NCBI GenBank assembly: GCA_022113835.1
Contig: JAILWY010000026.1
Span: 13,295,001 to 13,359,000 of the forward strand
Direction of reading: 5' to 3'
Source: Atopsyche davidsoni
Taxonomy: Eukaryota > Arthropoda > Insecta > Trichoptera > Hydrobiosidae
DNA length: 64,000 nucleotides
Shown here piece after piece: positions 22,301 through 36,177 of the stretch. A program made the position numbers and the translations under genes. The notes below the pieces were generated by a model. That model saw only the letters and a list, made by a program, of their open reading frames with translations. It was not told the DNA's origin and did no database searches. Numbering within the stretch: the stretch's first letter is position 1; each line of letters opens with the position of its first letter.

Positions 22301-25300
22301 TATTTAAGCTAAAATCCCCAAAGTTAGATTTTTACACACAGAAGACCATCAAAGTAAAGGAAATTTAAAAAAATATGTCTCACTTTCGCACCTTCTCCGG
22401 TAATTGAGTCGTTCCAAGTATTTGTGTATCAATGGTGAAAATATCTCGTGACGTCACGGAGATCCTGAAATGCCACCCTTGTGGGGAGGGAGTGTGGGGT
22501 ATTGGTTTATAAAGCGGGCACGTTTCTGAACACTGAAAGAAAAATTTTACCCATTGAAATATAAAAATGACTAAATATTTTGATTCATAACAAAAACAGA
22601 AGTAAAATTTTATTAGGGCGTTTCGAGGATAAGGAGTTTAAGAAAACATGTTGAAGAAACAAATTGATGTTAAATATTCAATATTATAAGTAGGGACTTG
22701 ATTTTTTAGTAAGTAAACACGGACTTCTCTTAAATGCTGAATAAATTGTAAACTTATTGATCGACTGAGTGTACCGAAAATAAGCACATCCTGCAGTTTG
22801 GTATTTCCAAAAAAAAATTGAAGAGAAGGACCCCATCGGGGTCGTGGGCGGCGAGGGTTGCGACATCCACGTTCCGCGAAAATATAAACTGCGACAAAAG
22901 GGCGGAATTTTGGTGAAAAAAAACCGACAACCCACTTCCGGCAGTGATTTATTTTGAGTGGCGTTTTTGAAATAGGCTTTTGTATTTTTTTAAGCAAAAT
23001 AAATGTTGTTTTAATAATTTATTTGATTGTTGATTTATTCATTAACATTGTAATAAAAAAATGCAAAAAGTCAAACAATCCTTGAATGCATATTCAATTT
23101 TATGTACTTTATAAACAAATTTTTGTTTACAAAAAAAAATACTGCGTATTTTCAATGTGAAAAACAAAATGTGTATTTCATGAAAAAACAAAAAAAAAAA
23201 AAACAAGCTGGTAGTGCTTAATCCAAATGCACGCCGGGCGGATAAACGAAGTTTCAAAAACACGGAGCGAGTGCTGACTTAGTAATTAGGGTCCAGTGTT
23301 AACAAAGCCTGGCCGCTAAAGCACGGCTAAACGCGAGCCGAGGAGACTCCGTGACCTCCTGCAGTGACCCGCAGCGAGCCTGCGGTGAAATCACGAGCCC
23401 AGTGCAACCGAGGAACGCGTTAAAACTTTATTATAAACACATGAAGGTAAACGTTAAACACCGAGGGATCCCAGAGATTCCAGGCATATTTGTGTACACA
23501 GACGAATTGCCTAAAACTGTTTGCGCCCAGGATTAAACAAATCTTGAGAGAAAGTAATATGCTTGAGCAACCAATATTGACTCCGTACGAAAACATTCAA
23601 TCTATCCTGAAAAACTACTTAACTGCCAGTAAACAAAAACCATTAAAAAATTATTATTTTTAGATATACAACATTTTTTTTATTTTGCTCGTCAGAATAT
23701 CAACATTCACATTAAAATATTTTTTATATATACTTTTGGAAACAGATTGCATTGAATGTATTATAAAAAGTACATATTTTTGCATTGATGGTATTTTAAC
23801 GATGTGCTTCTACATTACTTATGTTCATAGATAGCGATTCAATCTCAAATAAAAAAACCTTCATTAAAATCACACAGGCGTCGATATTTCTTACCCGTTT
23901 CCTGCCAGCATATACAATCAGCACAGAGCATAATTAAGAGATTCAGTTCTTTCAAGGCATAATCAATACATACGTAAAAACTTATATTTTTAATTCAAAT
24001 ACCCAGACGATTTTGTATTGAAATTTAAACGAGAATAGCAATTATACAATGGTACGTAGCTACCGATGTGGGTATTTATTTTGAGAGAAGCTCACTGCTA
24101 CTACAGCTTTATTGAAACTTTTTGAATGGACTTTCGAATAGCCCATTGAATCCGTAGACATCTATAGAAATAAATTTATATAACATTACAATCCTCGAAA
24201 CGAAAAAGTAAAGGGATGAACCTTGGGTTGAAAGAGGGTGCAATTATCACTTGGATAATAACACCAACGTTTGGATTTTAGTCCCTCTGCCACATAGAAG
24301 TAGTTTTTCTATTACTGTGCGAGAAATACTCGAGAAGAGCAGACACAGTTTCGGATGTGTGAGGAAGGTACAAAGAGATATTTTTTTGCGGTTTTGAAGC
24401 CATTAGATTCTCGTTTATGTGGTATTTTTGTGAAAGAATCAATTGAATAAAGGGTTCTTTTATTTTTTTGCTTCAAAAAGTCATATTATGGAGTGAAAAC
24501 TAAATAAATTCTGGAATTCGGAATAAAAAGCATTTCACCAGTCTGATAAAAGATTTAAATTTGTGGTTATATCTATTTAATGATAGACCATTTAAAAACA
24601 TATTTTACTTACATCCTTCCTAAAACATCATATTACCTTACACAACTTATAACAACATTTCTCTATTTATTTATATAAATAGAAAAATTGTATGTGGCAA
24701 GGAAATTATTAAAAAACCAAATATTTAATTATTAATCGTCGGTCCGTATATACAAGACAGCTTCTGAAGAATATTGTAAAAAGGTCCGTTTCACTCCGGA
24801 GGTAAAAATATTTTTTGTTAAAAAATTATTGAATTTCAGAATATTTTTAAGTTGTGTTAAAACTTTTAATACGACGAGTCGCTAGCACACTGTTCTGTAC
24901 AAAAGGAAACAGATTAAATTAGCATAATCCTAAATAGGAACAACTTTTAAAGATATAAATTGATAAATTTACATAATCCTAAATAATAACAAACTTTAAA
25001 GATAAAAAAACCAGAGGGCTTTTTCAAATTCTGTTTGATAAATTTTTAATATAATAATTACATTATGTACTCATTAAAATCAGTTAAAAGGGTTGTTATA
25101 CTTTTTACGGTGAATATAAAGATTTCAGGCAGGCAATAAATTCACGCTTTTATCTACATACTTTATAATGTAATAAATTCGAAAGCTTATCTCTGAAATA
25201 CTACACGGAGAAAGGAAAACGAATGAAATAACTCATAATAACACAGTACCCACATTGTGAATTGAAAACTCCAAGGAAGATCCGCTACGGTAAACTTACT

Positions 25301-25985
25301 GTAAATAAAACAAGAAATAAAAAAAAACAAGAAAAAAAAGAAAATAAATCCGTTTAAATTGGTTTAGCGAAATAAACACGTAAAAATACGCAGTTTATCA
25401 AACATTCCTACAAGCTAATGAATATTCTGCCTTTCAAATGGAATATTTTCATTTGCTTTCCTCTATTAAATTTATTATTTTTAACACAGGCACAAATCAA
25501 GAATCAATACAGCGAAATCTGGTTACAAGTGGGGTGGATTCGATAATGGAAGTGGCGGAGACATATGGCGCCTAATACTGCCTCAATTGAGAAAACACGC
25601 GCGCCTTCCGTCAGAATACGAGCGAAGCTGCGAACGAAATCGTTAATCATAAAACACCCGCGGGCTGTTCCCTGAAAGGGAAAATTGCAACGCAACAGCG
25701 CAAGATCACTTAACAAGCACGCCAAGTGAGTTTATTTATGTTTATTTCCCGATCGGGGGACATCCAAGTGCAGGTAGTTCAAGAGCGAAGTCCTTCAGAC
25801 CAGTGCGATCTAACCTTGTAAAGAAGCAGGTGAGTAATCAATTTGTTGAGACAATGACGGCTGTGAATAACTCGATACGTCTTCAGTAATAATTTTTTTG
25901 CATATAGCGAAAGCACAGAAAACACTAGATCAAAATTTCTTCATAATTATCCTTTTATTTGAACCTAGAGACGGTTTTTAATGTT
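16372..25985. other. Long intergenic or intronic stretch, no gene seen
   Basis: Nearly 10 kb of AT-rich DNA with GC islands at about 18350-18560, 18750-18960, 19980-20130, 20860-21010 and 23240-23420, and a full TGACGTCA site at 22449-22456. Frames in these islands are short, often open on both strands, and show no domain. A GCAG|GTGAGT donor-like site on the plus strand at 25829/25830 lacks a convincing exon in front of it. Confidence 0.5.
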
Positions 25986-26049
25986 GATTCGAACTCGGGA
26001 CCCAATAGACGGCAAGCAAGCGTGCTTACAAATCGACTAAGAGCTCGTG
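25986..26049 (-). repeat. tRNA-like / SINE-head relic
   Basis: On the minus strand an A-box-like TAGTCGATTTG (26039-26029) is followed 32 nt later by a B-box-like GAGTTCGAATC (25996-25986), the order and spacing of a pol III tRNA promoter. The intervening GCTTGCTTGCCGTCTATTGG is where the anticodon arm would fall. The sequences that should form the acceptor stem do not pair and there is no CCA-site context, so this is not a working tRNA. A decayed tRNA pseudogene or the head of a tRNA-derived SINE is more likely. Confidence 0.45.
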
Positions 26050-26523
26050 TGATTTTCGCGATTTGAGTAATGTACCATCAACAACTACAACTTGGCCCAC
26101 GTAGCTTTACACGAGTGTTGTACATGGTTTGTAGCTGAAAAAAAGTAATAATGCTTTTGAAATATGCTACAATGCAAATTATTCAAATATTAAAAACGAT
26201 ACTTTAACAGTTTAACCTGAATGTCACACGCGATGTAGGTAAAAGCAATTAGTGACACTATAATATTGATAAACCGCGAGAGCTTAATCATTCAAGAGAT
26301 TCAGTATAAAAATTCTAATTTTAATGATAAATTTACCGAATTTATGTTAGATAAAAGTGAAAAAATCATATATTTTTGTAAAGTTATAAATATAATATAT
26401 AAGTACCTAATATAAAAACAAACTTAATAAACATTATTATTATATTAATGAAATTACAGTCAATGACTATAAGTAAACAAATACCTGATATATCTTTACG
26501 GTACATCAACAGTGAGCACTTAC

Positions 26524-26608
26524 CTGAAAAAGAAAGAAAAACGAATTGATTAATTACATACAGCGAATAATACATAAATAATATCAACAAAAAATATATA
26601 CCATCCAT
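26524..26608 (-). CDS. Candidate first coding exon with signal peptide (partial gene)
   Basis: From the ATG at 26608 (A at -3, G at +4, in-frame TGA upstream) the minus strand encodes MDGIYFLLILFMYYSLYVI and then NQFVFLSFS before a CAG|GTAAGT donor at 26524/26523. The 28 codons plus one base leave a phase-1 junction, usual for signal-peptide exons of secreted and Ig-type proteins. The transcript could start at the Initiator at 26703 or be joined through an acceptor at 26664 (GTTCTTTCTACAG). No downstream exon is identified in the window. Caution: the same T-rich tract plus CAG|GTAAGT is also a textbook recursive splice site, and T-rich DNA encodes hydrophobic residues by default, so the coding reading may be false. 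Confidence 0.35.
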
Positions 26609-26699
26609 AATGAATGATAGAATCGCAGAAATAAATCAGCAGCCAAATTAATTGCTACTCACTCTGTAGAAAGAACAAAGGTGAGACCTTCGGGGATGT

Positions 26700-26738
26700 G
26701 ACTGAAAGAGACTCGGCTGAGCCCGTAATCTATATCTG
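26700..26738 (-). promoter_or_regulatory. Candidate core promoter: Initiator plus TATA-like box
   Basis: On the minus strand the insect Initiator TCAGTC occupies 26705-26700, with its A (+1) at 26703. A TATA-like GATATAGA lies about 27-34 bases upstream (near 26737-26730), and a GC-rich island extends upstream to about 26890. The arrangement sits 95 nt before the ATG of the candidate signal-peptide exon. Each motif alone is common; the spacing is what makes it worth listing. Confidence 0.35.
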
Positions 26739-28601
26739 CTTTTCACATTACTCGGCCCTTGTAAGGCCAGCCGCCCAATGGAGAGAATTAGGACTTACGG
26801 CGGCCTGGCCAGTGCCGACCTAGCAGAGTGGATCCCGACAACCCTGATTAGTGCTGCCGATAGTCCGGCTTCGGAAGGCTTTGCTGCTCACTGCGAGATA
26901 TTTGAGGTTTAATCATTTCGATGAGACACCGAGTGAAATTTTATATTTATTTTTAAATTGAAGCTGTGCGCGGCATACCAATTGAATATACCTCATTCGA
27001 AGAGTTGGTTTAATTATTAAATGTGTTAAAGCAACTGAATTTTTAAAGTTTCGAGTAACTCATCGATTGTGCCGCACAAGAACTCGCCCAACTTTCCGGG
27101 TCTGTTATGCGGCCTCGGACGGACCGACCGCGGGATAAGATCTCGCGGAAGTCACTCAGCACGCCCAGCTGATCTACGAACATGATGAACATCCACGGGG
27201 ATGCGCCAACGAGTGCTGATTACCGACTGCATAAATCCCGTCAATTACTATTTCATAAGCCGCGCATTACACCGGAGAACACGGAGGACGGCGAGCTGCG
27301 TGCGCCAGCCCGGCCGTGATGGATCGCATCTGATGCTGCTCTCTGGCGCCCACGTCTTATCTGCCCCCTGCAATCATCTCTCTATATCCACAATAAATCC
27401 TCACCCGAGCTCACACGCGGACTACTCCGACGTACACTGCTTTATTTTACAGAAAAATGTAATACATCAGTGATAATTTTTTTCACGATGTGAAAAACTT
27501 GTCTAGACTGGTGGCTCGGATGTCGTGGGCCACGCGGGTCGGAACACTATAGCAAAATGAAATAAAATCATAACAAAATGACCACAAAACTAAAAATAGA
27601 TGATTATAATGTAATGATAATTTGCGCTGTATAATTTTTGTGACTGCGGGTCACGAATTAGGCAATAATGGGCTGTTAAACTCTCGACCAGTGTCTCCCA
27701 AGCTTATATATTATATACACAAGCAGTCATATAATTTCATTTAAAAAAACCTATTCACTACATTCGACTTTACAATTACGTCAAAAACTTTCTACTTTTT
27801 GATGTTTTATCAATTATAGCAGTTTTTAAATTGATGTTCTTCTAGAAATACATTCTTACAATATTGTTCGACAAATTTATAGATTTATCATGCTGCGTCT
27901 TAATAGGTTTTCGTTGCTCATATATCGCCCCCGCGGTTAGAATTGGCGCCTGGGCCGTTTTTCCGCGCACACAGTTGGGAAGCAACACTCAAGACAAAAG
28001 TATGACAGTAAAATCGATCAAACAGTTGCATACTAAGTAAGACCTTGTATCGATGTATCTTCATATAAGGTACTGAGTTTCATCAAACTCGGTAATCATT
28101 ACATAACAATAATATATCGATACAACAGGAATTCACAAAATTTTATCGTTCAATCGCAAAAAATACCGAGGCACCAGAATCACGACTGCAAAGCGTAGGA
28201 TACGAGACACATGGCTGACACGCCTAGTTAAATTCATATATATTAGCCTACTTGCACATTTTAAATTCAGTCAATGCCAAATACTCAACTCGTACTATAA
28301 CAAGCAAGCAATTGTCGCATCTGTAATAACAGGCCTAGTCAGGAGTTATGCAAATGGCGGACATATTTAAATTGTAATTTAAGGCGTCTCGAGCGCAGCC
28401 TCCGCCATGGGGGGATTATTAAATTGAATGAAATCCTCAAGGCGATGTTCCCACACGGCGCGGCTCATTTGTTGTGCCGGGAGCGCGCGCCGCCTCCGCT
28501 CCCGTGATGGCCGCATCGAGTCCTCGAGCAATCGAAATAATCGAATCAAATCAATGATCGAATAATTAATGAACGAAAAAATAAAAAAGTATCTTCCTCA
28601 T
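26739..28601. other. Intergenic with GC islands, no gene seen
   Basis: GC islands at about 26740-26890 and 27080-27430, with no recognisable coding frame. A third, at about 28380-28580, contains an octamer ATGCAAAT just upstream (28348) and a run of ATCGAATCAAATCAATGATC type homeodomain/Exd-like sites. It is enhancer-like, unproven. Confidence 0.45.
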
Positions 28602-28652
28602 CAAGTGCCTCTCCTCAGAGGAGGTTGGCCACCATTTCTCTGTGCTGAGCCA
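28602..28652 (+). repeat. Dispersed hairpin repeat, copy C
   Basis: Core GTGCCTCTCCTCAGAGGAGG, then TTGGCCACCAT. It contains the perfect arms CTCCTC-A-GAGGAG. With its flanks (CTTCCTCATCAA before; TGCTGAGCCAGTGTT after) it matches the reverse complement of the copy at 40203 over about 60 bp, apart from a short insertion, which defines a longer shared element. Confidence 0.8.
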
Positions 28653-30476
28653 GTGTTCATGTATTTCTAAGCGAAAAATAGTCTAGTGGGTCCCGGGGTC
28701 CTTCTACACAAATTAAAAGTATATAAATAATCAAAGAACGAGTGAATGATGAATATGAAATGAGCATTTAAATCGTAAAACGGTTATTCATAAAAAAAAA
28801 TAATTAATGCGCATTTAAAGTTCAGATTATTGAATATGCAAACGCCGAAAAGTTTTTAAAAAAATTGAGCTACGAAAAAATTATATTAAAAATTAGAGCA
28901 CAAATAATTTTAATTCAGAAGTCCGTATAATAGAATCATCGAGCGGGAAAATTTTCGCAATAAAATTACTAAGCACACGAATATCGGTTTATGAATAAAG
29001 TTTGAGGGGATATAAAAAAAATAAATAATCGATTGATCGATTACGAGTTGAGCGGGCCCGTCGCTGCCTCGTTCTCGGCTGCTTTTATCTTCGGAAGTCG
29101 CCGGGGAATTGTGCCGGATGAAGTTTCCATCGGGCGAGTCCATTTACCTCAGCCGCGGGAGTGCGCGGTTCCCATGCATGTGTGTCAAACGGGCGAGTCT
29201 AGGCGAAGCCTCGGTTCGTTTGCGATCATTTATGGACTTCTGAATTATAGATGATTCACAAACTCATAGGCGTTCCACTCTATCGATGGATGGCTCGCTT
29301 CCGCTCTGCATTCTTTACAGTAATAGCAAATCAAAGATAACGTTTAAAACACAATGCACAGCGACAATTTGAAAACTTATAAATATTATATGCGATTATG
29401 AAAGCGCTGTAAACTGAAACTGTATTACTGAAAAATTTCATTTATGATTTTTCGAACCAAAACTATTTACAAAAATAGGTCTCCAACTTATTAATAGACA
29501 CTCGCTTCTAGGTAGACAGTGCTTATTTGGAATCTTCAGTGGATCGGTCAGAACAGGTGGCGAGGCATTAAGTGAAAAAGTAGGAAAAGCACTATATTGG
29601 AGACTGCAAAACTAAAATTAGTTAACTTATTCACAAGTATATATGAACTGTATGGTGAAATAATGGTTCTACAATTGGAATAATTTCTAGGAAATAAATA
29701 AAGTGAAGTTATTTCAGTATATTATAATTAAAAACATGTCCGAAACAGTTACGAGACTAAGAAAATATAATTTATTACCGGGTATTAATGGAGATTATTA
29801 TTGACCGTGGCTAAAAGCAACGTTAATTATCTTCGTACGCGTTACATATTTATGTAACATATTCACACATTCGCCCTGCTACACAAATAAGGTTAATTAT
29901 GCACGGAAAACTTTAAATATAAAAATTCATTTAAAAAAACCTTTTAGTATTTTATCAGAATTCCACTTCATTAGTAAAAAAACATGGCTGAGCAAATACT
30001 CCGCCATTTACATGCCGCGGGCCACAATTAAGAGGAAAAAATAATGTAAATATTATTCTACGTTAACAAAGAATACAAAGCCGTTATTTTACTGCGACTA
30101 TTTAAAATAAAGATTTTATTTACAATACACAAATACAGATATTCAAATAATATCAATACAACACGTCGCTAATATTCAGTATACATTGTATTATTGCACA
30201 ATGATCCCAGGTGGAGTGCCACGAATTATTTATTACGCGGATACGAATTCCTAATCGCGAGGAACACAGATTTTTAATGAGGAAGTCTTTAAAGATGCAG
30301 GTGTAATGTTTAAAGAAGACTAACCTTATCAGCAACGACAAGATAATCCGTAATACCAGCTCCCGAAGATAGCAAAGAAAAAATCTAGATTGAAGATGAG
30401 TCATTAAAAGAAGTATGCCATGTTGCTATGTTATTGCAAATCATACAAAGACGTGTTTATTACAGCATACAGGAAT

Positions 30477-30512
<36 letters not shown>

Positions 30513-33500
30513 ACTGACATGAGAATTAAAAATTCAGGAAGGCTTTCCTATTTATAGCTTCGTTTCCAGCAGAGGATCTCCAGTGGGTACGAAGACCTCG
30601 CCGGACACACTCGTGGTATCAATAAAGAAAATGCTTAGAAAGCTGTCTGGAGTCTATTGAGTAAAACGAACACCCGTACGGCGTGAAAACATGGGAAGCC
30701 AACCGCTGCTATTTTTATCGTGCCAATCGAGAAGAATGCCGCGTCTTCAAATCAATACTTCCAAAGATATTGATATGAAGCCTGAGACAATAAATATTGT
30801 AAAACAACTATTTTTCGAGAAAATATTCTGAAAGACGCCACACAATAAAACAAATACAACTGGTAAACACCAAGACGTATTGTATATTTAAACGTCAATT
30901 TAAAATGAAGAGATTGATTTTGACAAGCTTTCATAAGTAAATAGAAATAATGTTTCATTTACACTGTTACTCCGAGGCTTGCATAATCTGTACACCAAAT
31001 CAAGCATATCTCACTTAGTGTTTATTGAAATCGAAAGTGAAACCAATCACTACTGCCCCAACTCTCAAGATCCACATGAAAAAAACGGATTTTTCAAATA
31101 CAAAGTAACTAAGAATAAAACAAGTAGTGCTTTTTTTCTTCTTCACGTTTAAAAGGAAGGAGAGCAAAGAGCACACGCGGGAGTCTCCGAGATTATATTC
31201 GATTTAGGCTGATGCTGGAGGGGCAGCCGGAGATGGAATCGATTTAGCGATTTCCATGTAAAAATGTCTTGTTTGCAAATCCTATCGAAAATGCTATCCG
31301 TAAGTTTGTTTAACTGTGGAGGACTTTTTGAATAATATCTAACGAGTTTTATAAAAAGGAATTTTTGCAGTCACGAGTATATTTTTTAAGCGGATTCATC
31401 AAATATACGTTCTTTATTTTTTATAGATAACAAAAAAATTAATAAATGAATGTTACAAAAAAATTGTGGGTAAAATATGTAATTATAAAATATATAGTAA
31501 TATATGAATATCTCCTTTATAAGTAAATTGACCTCCGATAAAGCGTTATGCGTTTTGAATATTGACGATTTACCTGTGATAGATACTCGGCAGCACACGC
31601 TCCGACAATCTAACTACAAAAACCTAATAAAACTCCGGCGAAATTACCTTATAATGTTGTTTGCAAAGCTGAAATACAGCCGAAACAGGGCCGCGTGCGG
31701 GGGTAGTGAAAAACAAAGTCACTAAACGAATTTTACGGTCCCAGCCTGCGAGGTGGCGAATGAAATTTTAAACTGATTACAGCCGATACGAGAGTGGCCG
31801 GAGCTTTTTTTTATCATGCATCAGGCATATCCATCGCCGGAACCGTTGGGATCCTGTAATACTCGTGAACGTAAATCACAAAAGCTTTTTCATTTATTTT
31901 ATTTGAGATACCATAAAAATTTGAAAATCTGTATTACAGTTGAAATAACATTATTTTCATCTTCTAGGCCTAGGCGATCTATCAATAACCGACGCTTTAT
32001 TCTTTATTGTGCTGATAGTAATGATGTTCATATGAATTTTTCTACGCCCCGAAGGCTCTCGGTACGTGCATATTAAACAATGCTCTTTAATACTTTAATG
32101 CAGGAATAATCCACGTACGAGTCAATATTTCCAAAACACAGAGCTTATAGGTTTAAAATAAAGAAATAGTTTATTGCAACCGGAGTTTAAGATGGGATCT
32201 ACACACTATTTCACACGATCTACACACGATTCTAACGACTTGATAATGTAGACCCGATTTTCCAATAAAATACCAATAGATATTTCTATAGGGATTCACA
32301 CTTCAACGTTGAGCCTTGTAGACTTCTCGTTTAGTCAATCCGAGATAGTGTCTGTCTAGAATCTAGAAGATGAATGAAATACTCATAAATATATCTTCAA
32401 TATTATACGAAAAACAAACTATTTGAATAGCAATACTAAAACCCACTATACATATTTGGACAAACGCCAGACTGCAAGCCCCCGACTTTTTAGTGAATGC
32501 ATTATGTCGGAACATACAAAGACAAAAAGAACTCGACTTGTTTGCATTCGTTTTCATTATAGAAATTCAATATTCTAGCAGGAGCCACCACACGAAAGAA
32601 GATGTTCGCACACCGATCGTCGGCGACTGGTAAAAAATACACACTTGCCAAAAAAGTTCTAGGGTCACGAGAACCTAGAAAAACGTAGATTTAATTTTGA
32701 TACGTGGGAAGTTTGCTAATCAAGTTGTTTTGTTTGAATCCGTCTAACCTGGAACTACAATACTCTGATTCAATAGAAAAAATAATACATTGTAATAAAA
32801 ACAACGCAATGGATCCTTGATATCCATCATATTGGCTTTTTTATGGCTGACGAATCAAATAAGTCCGCAGTGAAATCGCAAGGAAAAGAAAACAGGTTTT
32901 ATTTGTTTTTCCGTTCAGATCGGAGTTTATATTCCACGAAGCAGTTTATCCCTGAGGGGTGCGGAGTGGCGAGCGCCGGGTCCCGGGGACTAGTTCCGAT
33001 GTGTTTGCCTAGCGTCTCAAAAACCGCAATTATAATGTGGAAGCTTTTATATACGGTATAAAAATATTTTACGCTGCGTAAAACCTAAGCACTCCGTGTA
33101 TGATTTATTTTGCGGGGAGGTCGCAAAGAGGAGTAAACGTCGAAAGGGTGCCATATAAAAATTTGGAACAGCCCCGTAATGAATATATTAGTTTTTTTAT
33201 TGAATATATCGGGATATTTTAACACAGGGGTGAAAACAAAGCTCTAAAGCATTATCTCTTTAGAGGTTTTTAAAATCGATAAAAATATTTATGGTACTGA
33301 AACTTTATTAAACAAACTTCCACACAATTTAGTTTTCTTTAGGTCACACCGATTATTTGAAGGCAAAGCGTTTCATGTTTATTAGTTGCGTGTTGAAAGC
33401 AATTTTTTTTTTAGATACTTACATAAATTGAGTATACTTAGTATGCAGAGAAATAATTATTACAGCATGTAGTAGATATGAATCATATAAATGAATTATT

Positions 33501-36177
33501 ATTTAAGTATACACCAGCCAACAGGAAAGTTACAAAATTTTAAAGAAAAATGACAGTCAAATAAATTACGAAAATCTCAGAAGAGACACACTAATTGAAT
33601 TGAAAACAAAAGGATTAGCAAAATAAAACACAATTACGAAAACTGTCCACAAGGCAGTGACAAATCACTTAAAATGTGGCTCGCAAGCCTTATTTGTGAG
33701 CGACCCCCTCGTTTATATTTCTTCAAATAAACTTAAGCAGCGACACTAAGTTATTCAAACGTATTCAGCACAACGCAAAATAATTCATTATTATAAATTT
33801 CACACAAATAAAACGAAACAGTAAGTTTAGAACGAACTCTGTTTCTCAGGATAAAAGTCTGCAATAGTAAAGCATACTGCTGGTTTACAATTATACCAAC
33901 ATATTTGCTTAGTAAATTGATTGCTTATTTAGACATGCCGCACTAATACCAGCTGCGGAATTTCAGCTGAAATGTTGACTGTCGGATTATACGACACGAG
34001 TGTGGTTACCGATTTGATATTCGGTTACGGCCACCGTTAATTCATGATAATATTGTGTTTATTGTGGATTGATTTGCGACTATTTGATAAATTGCCCAAA
34101 TTAGAGTATCGATAGATGTCTAATTTACATATTCTCATACGGCAAATAGACCGTGATTATTTCGTAACATTAACCTACATATCAATAAAACTAACTAATA
34201 ATACTGAATTATTTTCATAAAAAATGACGATACACAATGTTTAAACGTTAATCTTCGTATCAAACTCAAAATATAATCAACTGAAACGATTTGTATTATT
34301 TAAAGTTTTTAATAGGCCCAAATCAAACTAATTTGAGAGACGTCAATTTTTTATAATATATATATATAATTTTTTATTCGCATAAATGCAATTTATTCTC
34401 AAAGTTAGAGATAAACTCATCAAAATGAGATTACTAAGTGTCACGATCGAATAATCTATTGCTCAAGTCAATTAAGATGATTTACGAGGTGCAACATTGG
34501 AAACGCGTTTGTTTAACAAACGAATCACCGAGCCATTTACTCGTTACACATACTAAACTAAAGCATATATACAATCTAAAGTAGTGAATGTAAAAATAAA
34601 TTTCATACACCTATATTCAGTTCTGTGATAAGGAATATCAAATAATTATATAGCTTTCAAACACAGCACAAGAGAAGGTAATGACAATATATCTACCCAG
34701 GTGATTGTATTGAATATCTGTATTGTGATAAACACAAGAGTCTCAGATTCCACAGTGACAGTTGTGCCTTCGCGGTGTCGTCCCGGCAAGACGCTCCGGC
34801 GCATACAACAGCCTGTTCCGCCGAGGGGGTTGCGAGGGTTGTTTACCGCAGGCTTTAATGCCAGCGCAATTAATACCCAGAGACAGTTCCGACTGCAAAG
34901 CTCCGCCGTGCCGCGAAATCATAACTGCTTCGCAAAGAGGCAAGCGACGATCGCGATTTCGATATGGAGCGGCCGATAGACTTGTGCGGCCCGAGGTCTC
35001 GCACGAGATACTCAATAACAATTCTGACCGCAGTAAATTTAAATTGTTTATACTCAAAGCCCCTGGCGTTTTGTTTGGTTGCACGCGCCGTAGATTGCTT
35101 CTCGTATTATACGCGAAGTAAATTTTCAATGTCTTGTATTATTCTTTACGGCATAAATACAATGAGATCCGTTCCCTCATTTTCGTGTTTCAGTTCGGTG
35201 AATAATGATGCTTTTTGTACGTTATTGAAACCGCGGCGTTATTTGTAAACATTTAAAAAGGTTTCATTGTAAAGAAAGAATTTCCATCCATTAATCCCCA
35301 CTGCGCAAATGCCTCGCTTCCGCCGATACTTAAGAAGCCGTACGCAAACAAATCGCATTTCAAACGTATCATTTTCGCTGAGCCAATTTAAACAGAAAAG
35401 AGAAATACTTTAAAATTTATATCTTAATAAGAAATTAAACCGTCCGCCGAAAGGCAGGAGAAAGGCAAATAGCTTCTATTAGAAGTAATAATATTGTCGT
35501 ACGAGATGAAGTCCTCCTCGGAGAGTCGACAAGTTGCCAATATTTGGAACGAATCCAAACGGCTTCTGGAAAACTCTCGAATGGATAATTGGACGATAAG
35601 TCTACAAAATTCTGATACCGGCGAATGGAAAAGCCGTGTTTGAATAACTTAAACCGGGACTGCGATTCGATAGAAGGGAGAACTTTGTCAGGAGCATGTT
35701 GGGAAGACATCCAGACGAATAAATCACGATTTCTCTCTATAACATCCCCCAGAATATTAAAGCATAACCAATCAACGCTGCAAAGCAGCTGCGGTAAATA
35801 GATTGCCGGAATTCCCTTTGGATTATATTTAGCTAATACTGGCAGAAGCTTTGCAGAAAGGTAATGCAAATTTGACTGCTTCATTAATTACAAACTAAGT
35901 ACACATAAATATTATCATATATATATATATATACAGCAAAAAATATCCTCTTTAACCGGGTTAATAAATCAAAGAAAAGCGCTTTTATTTTTTTTCCTCT
36001 CCCGAGAGTTACGGAAGTAATTCATGCGCGAGTCGAGGCGTGCATTATTAAGACGTTACTTTGCGAGTACACGTCTTACAGAGACACTATCTGCTATGTT
36101 CAGTGTATTAACATGTCTCCGCGTCCGTGGGCGCTGAAAAAGTGGCCGCAAACAAAAACTGCGAAGAAAAGGACGGA
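28653..36177. other. Long intergenic or intronic stretch, no gene seen
   Basis: AT-rich with GC-enriched patches at about 29040-29290, 31200-31260, 34760-35100 and 35430-35880. The last holds a 149-codon minus-strand frame (35884-35435) that is long for the local composition but has no recognisable domain, no repeat relationship and no clear splice context, so I do not call it a gene. Short TA-rich runs occur at about 30478-30500 and 35918-35932. Confidence 0.45.

Noticed and set aside
25741..25835. Plus-strand GCAG|GTGAGT as end of a first exon
   Set aside because: No promoter, ATG frame or acceptor could be tied to it.
34743..35129. 128-codon (-) and 119-codon (+) overlapping frames
   Set aside because: Mutual shadows in a GC island; neither peptide is recognisable.
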